Below, piece after piece: positions 50,072 to 61,059 of a stretch of DNA of 64,000 nt. Source of the DNA: Symbiodinium natans (Eukaryota > Sar > Dinophyceae > Suessiales > Symbiodiniaceae). The notes beneath the pieces were generated by a model. That model saw only the letters and a list, made by a program, of their open reading frames with translations. It was not told the DNA's origin and ran no database searches. How positions within the stretch are numbered: position 1 is the first letter of the stretch; every line of letters begins with the position of its first letter. The stretch is from assembly GCA_905221605.1 (NCBI GenBank), contig CAJNDS010000209.1, forward strand, positions 126,001-190,000. The letters run 5' to 3'. Position numbers and translations under genes: made by a program.

Positions 50072-52218
50072 TTATGGGAAATGCCTGAAGCGATCGTTGC
50101 GCTCCCGGATCTTCTTCTCGAGGTCTGCGAGACTCCCACCGGCAAGGTCCTGCAGAGGGTCCTTGGCCGCAGCTGAATCATGTGTGACTGTTGACCTTAA
50201 GAACCCCCAAAGCTAACTTCAAGAGTTGGCTGTGATTTCGATTCTGAGGAGGGCCGGTTTCAGGGACCTTTGTGCAAGACATCTTGCTCTCCAAAACACC
50301 TAGCAGCAGAAATCTCGATTCCACCTTGGGACATTAGACCCACAGCCTGAGCGCAGAGCCGTCGCCTCAGGCTTGATGCTAGTCACCGTTGTGGCGCCGA
50401 ACCTCAGGCTTTTTCCGCCAGACTCGGAGACTGGACTGCAGAGGTCCCCCGATTATTCACAAGGCTCTCAGCACGAAGACAAGGCACGTCGATCCGGTGG
50501 CCTCCCGCTTGGCCTCCGCCACTTGATTGCGGAGGTCCTCCCACCGCGGCGTGTTGCGTGGAGCTTTCAGATGATTCCACGCTGGTCACAGAAGGACTTT
50601 CAGGCCCTTGGCTTTCCAAGGGGCTCGCACTGCACACGACTGATGATACTGATGATCTGCACTTTGTCCATCCACTTCCAGGATCAATGTATGAGGCATC
50701 CAGAAGCAAAAGGCCAACGCATCAACGATGTCCTCGACATCCTTGCGCACCTCGCTGGAGAGAAGTTTCAGGTCCTGGAACAAATCGGGCAGGCAGTTGA
50801 AATGCTGGCAAATGGACAGAATGCTTAAATGCCGTCTTTCCAGAAGTTGTTGGTTACATTCTGAATGGGTCTGCGGGTCTAGAGTGTCGACAGTATCGAC
50901 GCTCATTCTCGAACAAGCCAGGCGAGCTTCCAGAATTCCACAACAGAGTTCGGCCGACGGGCGGCGCGAGCACGGTAACGCAGTCCTGAAGCTGACCGCA
51001 GACTTCTCCTTGGAACTTGCCAAGTTCCTCCTTCACTTGCCTGGCAAAGGCAGGAAGCCCCTTAGTGTGGAGCGACTTTAGACGAAGCAAATGCAGCACA
51101 ACCACCACCACTTCCATGCCTTGTGATCTCCTGTACTTCAGACACCAATGATGGCTGCGCCGGGGACGGCTCGGCAGGTGGCAAGTCCTAGTTTCGCACG
51201 CTGAAATACGCAGACAGACTGCTTGCTGCTTGCGAACTAGAGGTGCCACGGACCGTCGTCGATGTGTGAACACTCAAGCAAAACGATGTGATCTCGAATC
51301 TCTTCATCTCCAGCCTGCCTTTGAAGAGGCCGCTGATTCTGAGACGCCCAAGGCTTTCTCAAGTGCCCCGGCAGCTCGCGCCTCGATGCATCAATCTAAC
51401 AATGGCATGACACACTCTCATGTTCGACGTTGCCGCGAATTCAACTTCCGGGCAGTACGCAGCACCTTCGCGCTGCCTTGGATCGACATGAATGTTTTGA
51501 GATGCCTGCATCCATTGCCCAAGCACCTGCCTCGGTCCTTCCCATGGCAAAGCCTCAAAACCCAGTCCCCGAAAGCCCCCCCCACATCATGCACGAAGGC
51601 CCAAAGGCCTTGACGTCGTCCAGGTCTACTGGATCCTCGCCCTCAAGGCCCAAGGCCTCCGGGGTAGCCACTGTGAGCGTCGGATCTTTCACGTGTGGCG
51701 CAACGGTTTTTCGACGGTGACACAAAGAAGCCTCGTGCTTCAGGGCAAGTCATGCTGATCCATGGTTAAAGTGGTGTGACTTTGGAACAGCCACCGCATC
51801 ATGGGCCGAAGCTTGCGGTCCACATGGGACCTGTATTTGCCGATTTGGTCCAAGTTGAAGTCGGATTGTAGCTCTGACTGCCCCGAGGCTGTAGGCTTCG
51901 GTTTCAACCCTCAGCCCAAGGACCTTGTGCAGCGCATCGCAGGCTCGGGCCTCCGCCAGGGCACAGAAGACCAGAACCCTGATCCCTGAACCCGGAGCTG
52001 CAAATGCTCTTGCGCGCATGCGAGGCATCGACATCTGTGATGCCGGAAAATCGGGAGGGATGGGGGCTGGTGTAAACTTTCGTGAGGGTCCAGGCTGGCC
52101 GATATCCCTAAAAACCTTCTGCACCTTCACATCGTGGATGTTGAGCTCAGCCTGGTCTTCGCGAGGTGGCGGTGGAGGTGCCATGGCCTTCCACTCAACA
52201 CGAGAGGACAAGGAATCA
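50072..52218 (-). CDS. 3' part of a multi-exon minus-strand gene
   Basis: Exons read in order. 52218 to about 52115 (after TCTGCAG) encodes SSRVEWKAMAPPPPP and DQAELNIHDVKVQK, before GTTTTTAGGG. About 51990-51880 encodes FCALAEARACDALHKVLG. About 51860-51745 encodes DQIGKYRSHVDRKLRPMMRW. About 51079-50945 encodes GLPAFARQVKEELGKFQGEV. 50804 to about 50650 (after TTTGCCAG) encodes HFNCLPDLFQDLKLLSSEV and RKDVEDIVDALAFCFW. The terminal exon 50172-50072 (after GATTCAG) encodes AKDPLQDLAGGSLADLEKK and IRERNDRFRHFP, then TAA. The helices suggest a structural or scaffolding protein. Exon membership is assumed from strand and spacing. The gene converges with the plus-strand gene ending near 49.9 kb. 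Confidence 0.42.
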
Positions 52219-52318
52219 CTGCAGAGGAGCGTTCACTAGCCGCGTGTAGCAGGAAGGCTGGCCTTCAATGATAGCCCTAAATACCCGCTCTGGGACCGTT
52301 ATTCTTTTTCTTATTATT
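52219..52318. other. Flank of the TTC tract
   Basis: Short spacer; nothing seen. Confidence 0.3.
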
Positions 52319-52620
52319 ATTCTTCTTCTTCTTCTTCTTCTTCTTCTGCTGATTCTTCTTCTTCTTATTCTTCTTCTTCTTCTTCTTCTTCTTCTTCTTC
52401 TTCTTCTTCTTCTTCTTCTTCTTCTTCTTCTTCTTCTTCTTCTTCTTCTTCTTCTTCTTCTTCTTCTTCTTCTTCTTCTTCTTCTCTGAGGGCTCTCTCT
52501 CTCTCACTCTCTCTGTCTCGCTCCCTCCCTCTCTCTCTCTCTCTCGCTCTCTCCCTGTCTCGCTCTCCCTGTCTCGATCTCGCTCTCCCTGTCTCGCCAT
52601 CGCTCTCGCTCTCTCACACT
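52319..52620 (+). repeat. (TTC)n then (CT)n/CTCTCCCTGTCTCG repeats
   Basis: TTC to about 52485 with a few ATT interruptions, then C/T-rich repeats to 52618. This is the third long TTC tract with pyrimidine on the plus strand. Confidence 0.95.
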
Positions 52621-53693
52621 CGGGTTCGCACTCCCAAAATTTAAAAACCCAAACAGCCCGAGACCCTAAAGAAACCCAAAAAACCTAAAACCCCAAACAA
52701 GCCCCAACCCCTGACAACCCCAAAAGCCCCTAAACCCCTACAGGCCCCAAAAGGACCTAAACCCAGAGCAAAGCCCTGACAACCATATTTGCTCCAAAAA
52801 AGACCCTAAACCCTAAAACCCAAAAAGCCTCTGAACCACAAGCCCCCCCAGAGAGAGCCCTAACGCCCCCCCCCCCCCCCCCCCCCCAAAAAAAATACAA
52901 TTAAATTAAAAATAATCATAATAATCATAATCATAATAATAATAATAACATCAATACGGAAACCCTTAAGAAAACAACTCTCTAAACCTAAAATCCCCAG
53001 CCCCTTGAAGAAAGAAAAACTAACCCTGCCCCCCCCCCCCCCCCAAAAAAAAAAAACATAACAGAATATATATATATATATATATATATTAAACAATATT
53101 TTTTAGATTCTATTCTATTATATTTTATATTATACGATATATTATATTGTATTAAATTAAATTATACTTTATTATATTATATTGTGTTGTATTATATCAC
53201 TGCCCCTAAACAACCCTGACAAAAAGCGCCTCGGGCTCGGGAACCGACTTGAGGGACGCCTCGGCGGGCGCGGCCTCGGCGGGCTCCTGGACGACAGGCT
53301 TGCTCTTTTTATGCGTTTAGCGTGTGCAGCGTTTAGGGTTTAGGGCGGTTTCTTTGGTTCAGGGTTAGGGCTTCGAGTTTGGGAGGGCTTTCGGGGTTGA
53401 GGGGGTTTAAGGGTTTGGCTGTTCTGGGTTGAGGCTGTTCGAGCTTTAGGGCTTCTTGGGGCATGTTCGGATGTGAGGAAGCATGCATACAAACAGGTGC
53501 GATTCGTCTCGGCCACTGGGCCCTTGGGAGCTGTGCAACGTTTTTCAGCACGCGTAGAGAACAAGACAGTATAGCACCCTGCCTTTGACAAGGTTGCAGG
53601 CATGTTGCCTGACTATGTATTCAGTGTCGCTCAGGAATTCTGCAGGTTGAATCTGGGCAATCGTCGGTCCTGCGATCCAAAGCCAAGCTTGTG
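52621..53693. repeat. Telomere-like CCCTAAA decay, poly-C runs and AT-rich block
   Basis: CCCTAAAACC-type repeats fill 52660-52860. Poly-C is at 52865-52887 and 53030-53044, (TA)n at 53067-53088 and an AT-rich block at 53095-53200. TTTAGGG variants at 53330-53345 precede the membrane-protein gene's 3' side. No gene seen. Confidence 0.75.
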
Positions 53694-55130
53694 TCAGCTC
53701 TCCAAGCTGCTTTGCTGGCTTAGGTTGGCCCTCGAGTCAGAGACATCGGACATAGCGCTGGTGGTGCTTGGACGCCTGTAGGCTTCCTTGGCAGCTTCTG
53801 GAACAGAGAGGTGACTCTTCTGACTTCCCATGGACAAGCCGGACAAGCATGGTGACGCCGAGCGATCCAGCTTTGGGCTCGTCTGCACTGCCAGGCACAG
53901 GTACTTGCTGTGACTTTTGATGTCCTCGGCCAAGCTCCGCTGCGCATCCTCCTCCGACTCAAAGACGAACTTCTGTGAGCCAAGTCTTCGAACAGATGCA
54001 ACACTGCAGCTCATCGAGGCCGACGGGCTGAAGGTAGATTCCGCCATGCTGGGGAAAAGCGGCCTCCACCGACCACGACTGCTTCGTATTGGCATCTCGC
54101 CAAAGACAACTTGCTTCAACGATTTGTCGGACTTGTCGGACACCGACTGCCCAACGAAGATGTCTGAGTCCATGGAGTCCACTCCCTGTTTCAGGACAGA
54201 CTGCTTCGACACGGACCCATCATCTGACCAAAGCTTTCCAAGATAGTTTCCGGACGTGGACAGAGAGTCCTCCTGGTCATGGGTAGAGGACCTGGCCGAA
54301 GACCTGGCCGAAGACCTGTGCGACTTGAAGGACAGCCGGTTCAAGTCAAGCATAACGCTTGAAGTCATTGAAGACAGCTCCATCTCGGTGCGACCGTGCA
54401 GCGTCTCATCGTTCCTCAAGTCCACGTCGGGCGCTGCTGGTCTCTCTTCGGCCTTCGGGCTTGGTGGAGCCGCCGTAACCGACGTGCCCGAGATCACTTT
54501 CACCCTCCTTCTGTGCTCCCTCAGGACGTTAACGACTGTGCAAAGTAGGAGGGCAAGCAATGCCAAAATAGCCAGTAGGCCAGCCATGACCTGTGGCCGT
54601 CGCTGGTTCACTGCATGGAAGACGAGCCATGCAAGAGCTCCCGAAACTAAAGACCATTGGGTTGCCAGAAGCATCAGCAGCTCCCAACGAAAACCACCAT
54701 GCCCTGCCACTTTGGTCCGGCATGTTTTTAAGTCTGGCCACACGTCCCTTTGACGGCAGATGCTACTCAGCCTTGCGACAAACACTGTACAAGCTACACA
54801 CCAAACACCAAGGCACAAAGCATGCGAGAGCAGACTGTCTTCGGAGTCGAATGGCACATTCCAGTACCCGGACACATCTAACACACACATGGCTGTCCAA
54901 CACGTCAGGGCCAAGGAGGACGCCACCAGTTCGATCACCTGATATGCATGAAAAAGCCTCCAGTGCCCTGAGTTCGGAGGCCAAGCTTCCAGACTACGGT
55001 GGCTATTTTCATGTCTGACGGCATCGGAAGGCGCATCGAGGAATGTCACAGCTGTCGCCGGGCTCCGTGGTTGACCAACCTCTGGCGGTGGAGGCACAGA
55101 GAATGCCTCGGCCTCCACACTATCGACCAT
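53694..55130 (-). CDS. Four-span membrane protein with long serine-rich tail
   Basis: Intronless, 478 residues from the ATG at 55130; the frame is open further to 55193 but only from a GTG. Numbering from that GTG: a short N-terminal region, then four hydrophobic helices at about 84-107 (YQVIELVASSLALTCWTAM), 121-142, 169-195 (ELLMLLATQWSLVSGALAW) and 201-224 (GLLAILALLALLLCTVVNV). The second half (225-499) is Ser/Asp/Lys-rich, probably disordered and cytosolic, with many possible phosphosites (SVSDKSDKSLK, SSARSSARSS). It resembles the tetra-span layout of many uncharacterised dinoflagellate membrane proteins. No catalytic motif; function unknown. Confidence 0.68.
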   Translation of the reverse strand: MVDSVEAEAFSVPPPPEVGQPRSPATAVTFLDAPSDAVRHENSHRSLEAWPPNSGHWRLFHAYQVIELVASSLALTCWTAMCVLDVSGYWNVPFDSEDSLLSHALCLGVWCVACTVFVARLSSICRQRDVWPDLKTCRTKVAGHGGFRWELLMLLATQWSLVSGALAWLVFHAVNQRRPQVMAGLLAILALLALLLCTVVNVLREHRRRVKVISGTSVTAAPPSPKAEERPAAPDVDLRNDETLHGRTEMELSSMTSSVMLDLNRLSFKSHRSSARSSARSSTHDQEDSLSTSGNYLGKLWSDDGSVSKQSVLKQGVDSMDSDIFVGQSVSDKSDKSLKQVVFGEMPIRSSRGRWRPLFPSMAESTFSPSASMSCSVASVRRLGSQKFVFESEEDAQRSLAEDIKSHSKYLCLAVQTSPKLDRSASPCLSGLSMGSQKSHLSVPEAAKEAYRRPSTTSAMSDVSDSRANLSQQSSLES

Positions 55131-55865
55131 CACGCATAAAAGGCTGCCACATAGCGCCAACTGTTTATTACAGCAGGCTGCCTCGCGTATCACTTATACT
55201 CGAATAAAGCAATACAATTCTGAATCCAAAGGCTTGAATATCAGAACAATTGCAAGGCAAAGCTCTCCGGCCCTACGTGACAATCTCTTGTGCCAAACAA
55301 TCGTGCCCGCGCGTCCGAACACACTATTACTCTTCCAGCAAGTCTGTATGCAACTCTATCTGCAAAGTCAAAAGGCTGAGTCTCCCTCAATCCTATGTAT
55401 TATTCATCCCGGCTGTGGGCTCTGGGGTTTTGGGTTGAGGTTTCGGAACACCTTCTCTCTCTCTCTCTCTCTCTCGCTTTCTCTGAGGTTTGTTTGGTGT
55501 TCAGGAAGGTTATGGAATGGAGGTGTATAGACGAAGCTCACAGGCTCAGAGCGGTTTAGGCTCTTGTACTGCAGCTTTGTCTGTCTCAGCTCTCTCCCTG
55601 CTACAAGAACCCCAGAATGCGAACCCAATCGTAGCAAGTGATGCACGAACATTTGGCGGAGTATGCCCTGCATAGTCGCGTGATGGAGCCCTCATATCTA
55701 GTCCTGCTGCAAGCGAGGGGCTTCACGACACGACCGTACCACTGGAAGCTTCTACTGCGCACTGCAACGAGAGTTCGTAGCTTTAAGCATTCCTGCTTTG
55801 CGATCTGACTTGGTAAAGTCAACGACTACAAACTTCTAGAAGATGTCATTTCCAAACCACGATAC
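55131..55865. other. Upstream region of the membrane-protein gene
   Basis: Includes (TC)n at 55449-55476 and a TTTGGGTTGAGGTTT tract. No gene seen. Confidence 0.4.
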
Positions 55866-55969
55866 CTAGTGTTTTTTCGTCCAGGTTGACACCGGCCTCC
55901 ATGGCCAGGGCCTTCATCAATGCGTCGGCAGCCTTCTCCTTAATGGCCTGGACATCCTGCAGCTCAACC
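55866..55969 (-). CDS. Exon with EAA-type helical motif (copy 3)
   Basis: After GGGTGCAG the frame encodes VELQDVQAIKEKAADALMK then ALAMEAGVNLDEKT, ending at CTAG|GTATCG. KAADALMKA...EAGVNL resembles the exon near 60.7 kb (EAAASLLRAAED..EAGVNL). Confidence 0.45.
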
Positions 55970-58544
55970 CTGCACCCTAAATGGTAAAGAGCGGGAAAGA
56001 GACACGTTATATGGCCAAGGCATGCCAAGGCTTCGGGACGACTGTCAGCCTCATGGATTCAAGGCTTCGGGGCCCTGCAAAGTGCAGCGTTCAATCTTGG
56101 AACCTGTATCCCAGCAGGCTGCGTGAGCCAATGGTCCATACTTAGCGGCGGATTGAGCAAAAGACAGAGATTCGGGCACGGGCGACTGCCGGCAATTAAG
56201 CTAGACAAGGCCGTGTTCTTGAGTGCAAAGCCGGTGCCTGGCCCGTCTCGGTACTGCAGTTGTCGGCGGCCCATCCGGCCAGGAGCCCAGCTACCTGGCA
56301 TTCTGTGGGAAGAAGGCACTCAGGTTCAGCAAAGAAGGGCTTCCATAGAGGCGCCTCTTTCTTCGGCTTCAGGGCTGCCTCCAAACTCCCATCTGCACAG
56401 GCCGCCAACAACGTGTCCTGGCAGGTGGCTCCGAGCTGGGCAAGTGCGGAAGAGAAGCGCACGGAGCCCGAAGCAAGGCCAGAAGCTGAACAAAAACACC
56501 GTCTGCTGCACACTCTCCTTGGCGGCCACACGGAGTTCCTGACGTTGCATAGGCTTGTTGTATGCCAGAATGCGGACGCGAGACTTGCATTCAGAAGAGC
56601 GCAAACCACAAACCCTTCGTTTAGGGATCTCTACTCTTGCAAGCCAATTTTGTTCAGTCTCAAGAAGGCCCTCTGCCCAACAAGGCGCCTCCAAAGTCTG
56701 CTCGTCGCCCTTGGCCGCCTGTTGTCTTTTTTGTCTTTGCGGGCGGCGCTTCATTGGTTTTCCAGGTCGCGGGCGACTCCGAGACCATCTCTGTGGCATA
56801 TCGTTTTCTTTTTGCTTTTCAGCCAGCCAAGGGGAAACGTTTCAGATGATTTCAAATTTCGAGTGTCAGGGAAGGACACTTGCTTGTTGATGCCTGCTGC
56901 CGCGCGTCACTGGAGTTGCACAGTTACTTTCCAATTATGCCGAGGTCTCGCACACAAGCGTTCAGCTAAAGGCTCTCATCCGATGTAAGCCGCATACAGT
57001 AACGGCACACCCACAGTCTTCAGAACCGAGAATGCAAAGTTGAACCTTACTTCACCGAAGATTTAGGAATCGGAATCGGAATGGCTGAACACTAGCTGAG
57101 CCCCGGACCCCTCACCACTACATCCCAAAGCCAAAGCCCGACAACAAACGGCAAACCGGAGACCCTGACAAGACTGCTGGCTCCTGCGGGGGAGCAGGAG
57201 GTTCGGGAGACAGCGTCTTGCCTTGGCCAGCAGGATGAACTACATGGGGATCCTTGAAAATGTCTGCCTTTTTTGGAGTGTAACCTATATATCAGGCTCC
57301 GTATTTCCATCGGATCCCCAAAAGGGATCATACTTCAGAGTCCCACATGGTTTTGAGGGCTCCGGGCTCGGACGCGGAGTTCGCTAAACCCCAAAACCCT
57401 AAAATCCTACACCCTAAACCCTAAACCCGGCAAGAAAACCCTCCGAAAGCCGCGTGGCTCAGGGCTTCTGCGAGGCGCCCATCGGCCGCAGCCTCCTTCG
57501 AAAGGTTTCAGCGTCCCCCAGCGCGCACACACGCGCACGAGCTTTACGGATGTTAGGGGCCTTTGTTTAAACCCAGGAGGCCCCCAGATTACATTTAATG
57601 AGAGAACGAGTGAGCGCCCAACATCAGGTTCTCCAGCTATAACCGTGTAACACCTTGGAATCATGACCATTGAGCCCTTAGTATTATAGCTGGTTAACCT
57701 TCCCAAAAGCCCTTAATTTGAATATTAAATGTAATGGTAAGGACGCAAGGACGCACGCATTCCATTTTGAATATAAAATTTAGGTCTTTTGCCCACAGTT
57801 CTAGACCCTTGGATTCATCACCCAGTTCTTTCTAGCGGTTACAAATGATTTCCTCTTCCAAAATCCTGTCTCACTGCGTTCATATTTTAATGGGCGTTTT
57901 CGTGCTTCCTTTTCATTCATTACAAAACGCCATTAAAATATTCTCTTCGTACTTTATTCATTCGCTTATTCACTCACTCCGCTCTCTTCACACACCATTA
58001 ATTATATTAATACTGTGAAGAGAACGCATTATATTACTTTATAAGCGAATGAACAGAGTGAATGAACGCATGAAATTAATATGATGAAGTGAACGAAACC
58101 AGTACAAGATTCTAGGGTCTTTTTCTCTGGTTCACCTGTCATGGAATTCCTGTGTCTACAGCAAAGTAGCCGGAAAAGGACATACAAACACCGCAGCATG
58201 ACTGAATCCCTCGGCCCAAGTCTCTCCGCGAAACACCGTTTCCGGCTCTCACTTTTAGGCCCTGCCCGATACTGAGCCTAATCAATACTACCTAACAACC
58301 AACGTTTAGGGCGTAGCTGATACGAGTGTTGGAGCTCTTGTCAAGTAGTCTTATTCTGGATGCAACGTGGCATTGACAGTCATAGCGACACCGGAGCAGG
58401 TGGTGGAAACAGCTGTGAGCGACAGGGCAGTCTTAGAAACGAGCACCCGCGTCAAGTCCCGCGTCCTTCCTACAAGCCTAGAAGTTCGAAGATTTCGGAT
58501 GCCAGGGCACATTCCGTTGACCCTGAGACCCTGAGAAGTGCCAC
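55970..58544. other. Intronic or intergenic sequence
   Basis: Weak plus frames at 56260-56988 are open in several frames at once. TTTAGGG/CCCTAAA remnants are at 57384-57428. An AT-rich fold-back block is at 57715-58110. Nothing recognisable. Confidence 0.35.
57955..58056. repeat. AT-rich fold-back sequence
   Basis: CATTCGCTTAT is inverted downstream as ATAAGCGAATG. Inside it CTCTTCACA is inverted as TGTGAAGAG, around an AATTATATTAAT centre. It lies in an AT-rich island within GC-rich DNA. Confidence 0.55.
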
Positions 58545-58620
58545 CTCGAAGGTCTTGCGCGCGAGATTGCGGACCTCCTCGTCGATCTCTGGCACAGGAG
58601 GAGGGCCTGGTTCTTTGCTG
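58545..58620 (-). CDS. Candidate small exon
   Basis: After GCAAAG the frame encodes EPGPPPVPEIDEEVRNLAR and KTFEV, ending at a GTGGCA donor. Same strand as the 55.9 and 60.3-60.7 kb exons. Confidence 0.35.
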
Positions 58621-60309
58621 GAGGCTCTTGCTAAGGAACCAACGTACTCTTGTTATGGTAACTCGATTTGCGGAACCTAACAAGAGCCCAGCTTGAGGGT
58701 TTGTAAGGGCGCTTGGCACGGAATCCATGGCATGTCTGCGCGAAGCGTGCGGCTGAATACGGGTCTTGGGGACAAAGCTCCTTAGCCTCAGAGATTTGCC
58801 GACGAGAAGAAAGCAGAACATGGCAGATCGATTCTCTTAAATCCTGACGAGAAAAACGTATATAACAGCATATAAACATCACAGCAAGCCCACTCTGCAA
58901 ATACTGGGTCCTGGACCGCCCGCCTGGAAAGGCAAAGCTGGCATGTCTCTCGGTCACACGAAAAGCTCCGTCAGACTGCCAGGTCCCTATGCAGGGACCT
59001 GCCTGCTGCTGGAGCAATTCCATGACAAATCGCAGGCAACGACTGAAAGAACTCGGCTTTGAGGAGTCTTGACAGAAAGTGCCAGAGAACCGACAGAACC
59101 CTCACACGACGCGCCTGGGGAACAGACTCCTGGCGCCCATACATTGACTGTACGCTACTGCACCATTCTAGTCGGATGCAGGCATTCTGGCACGGACCAC
59201 TTCAGCCACAAAAAGCTGTGCTGCACCGACTGTGATGATGTTAGCATTGGTTAGAACTCCTACAGTAAGAACCATGAGTATCGCTGAAGAGTTGTCAAAC
59301 TAGCTCTCTTTGCTCCTACTCATTGCTAAGTAGTATGTCGTCGTCCTAGTAGACATCATCTTGTCGTCATAGTTGTCGTTGCAGTCGTCGTTGTGGTCGT
59401 CACCGTCGTAGGTGTAGCAGTAGCAGTTGCAGCAGGCGTGGTCGTCGTCGTCGCTGTTGCAAAGTAAAGAAAAGAACGATAGCAACCGTACTGGCAATTA
59501 GTACTAGTAACGGTCAGAGGGGGTTTTTAACAGTAACGACTAAGAATAAAAATGCAAGATGCGATAGCAACAGCAATGGCAAAGTGATAGCGGTAGTAAT
59601 ATGTGTAAGTCATAGCAATAGCAATCAATAGCAATTTTAATAGTCATGAGTATAAGTAATAGAAACAGCAATAGTATTCGCAATAGGAGTCGCGAAATCT
59701 ATAGCAATAGTATTGTCGCAGCAATAAAATAAGTAGCAGTCATCTACTTCATCTGACTTCTACTGTGGAAAAAAGGTCAACATCACGGTGGCGGTCGTAC
59801 TGCACGCACAGCCCTACACCCAGGTGCCGGCGGGCCCACGGTACAGAAGTCACTGAGAACACAGGAAACCGCCCCAAAAAAAAACGAAGTCGCCCAAAGC
59901 TCCTTGGCCAGCGCCGCTTCGAGTCGTCCATCCTCCCCACGGCCCAACAAGGAAAACGGAACCCCAAAGGGTCTTGGGTCAATGTAGGGCTTGGGGTTGT
60001 AGGATAGGGCTTAGGGCTACTTAGGCTTCATAGGCTTTTGCAACCAAGTATAACAGCATCATTGGGGAAGCATCACGTCAGAGGCTTGTGTCTAAGTTTG
60101 GGACCGAAAAAGCCTTCTCAAGACGACATGGGTGGCCAATGTAGGTGGTGGGAAATCAAGCAAGGCATTTAGCTAGGTGTTGAGGCTTCTGTTCTCGGAT
60201 TCTGGCGCTGGACGTAAACCGCCGTGCCCCTGCAAAATACCCAACCCCAAATCTCCACGTTCATGGATTGCAACCCTCATGACTGTTCAGGGCCCTTCCT
60301 TGAAGGTTA
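58621..60309. other. Spacer with degenerate triplet arrays
   Basis: GTC/GTT-type triplets (59335-59460) and AAT/AGC-type triplets (59560-59735) give a 3-bp periodicity without a gene. CCCAAA/TTAGGG remnants are at 59960-60020. Confidence 0.5.
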
Positions 60310-60705
60310 AAAGCAAGCCGGTCCTGGGCAGCAGTCAGCAGGGCGCGTGCTGCCTCCTTCGGCCGGTTCACATTACTCTTCTTCTCTGTGCACTGAACCG
60401 ATCGAGCTTCTCTTCCGAGCTTCTGCATCGAAGCCCTCCGTACCCCGATGATGCCCCGATCCTGGCGCATGGTGTCGACATCCTTCTCAGGCTTCGGTGC
60501 CAGGACCTCGCGGACGTTCCTAGCCTCAAAACATGCCTTGCACCCCAAAAACCCTTCTTTTGAGCCCAGACTCAGACCAAAACCTTTTGCAGCAGGCTTG
60601 CAGAACGTAACCTGAACCCTAATTGGCAAGTTCACACCGGCCTCTGCAAGGCGGCCATCCTCAGCGGCCCTCAGGAGGGAGGCAGCTGCCTCGAGGTCAG
60701 AGAGA
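60310..60705 (-). CDS. Exons with EAA-type helical motif (copies 1 and 2)
   Basis: About 60705-60610 encodes SDLEAAASLLRAAEDGRLA then EAGVNLPIRVQ. About 60530-60310 encodes ARNVREVLAPKPEKDVDT, RRASMQKLGREARS and PKEAARALLTAAQDRLAFN. EAAASLLRAAEDGRLA and EAARALLTAAQD-RLA are clearly alike, so this gene carries an internal helical repeat, one repeat per exon. Third copy at 55.9 kb. No named family; a repeat scaffold (HEAT- or spectrin-like) is a guess. Confidence 0.45.
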
Positions 60706-60790
60706 TTAGATAGATAGATAGATAGATAGATACACAGATAGATACAGAGATAGATAGTTAAATAAACTGATAAATAGATGTATATATATA
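60706..60790. repeat. (GATA)n microsatellite
   Basis: GATA units 60706-60732 with degenerate continuation and (TA)n to 60790. Confidence 0.95.
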
Positions 60791-61059
60791 TGTGGCAGGG
60801 ATTTTTAGGGTTTATTTTGCTTAGCGCCTTTCTTCACAAGATATATTAGCTAATAAAATTCGTTTTTAATATGTTATTTATTATATAATAATGCTAGCAT
60901 AGAGTATATAAGATATATGATATAATATATAATATAAAGTATATCATGCGACTATAGTGAGTTTTACATTTCCTTCAGAATGTATTCACATAAGAGTATA
61001 TGTTATATAATGCAAAAGAAGAATTCCCCAATTCTATCTGTTTCATTCCTGACCGGAAA

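Noticed and set aside
56260-56988. 242-codon plus-strand frame
   Set aside because: Several frames are open over the same stretch, composition is unlike the confident genes and no splice border or motif supports it.
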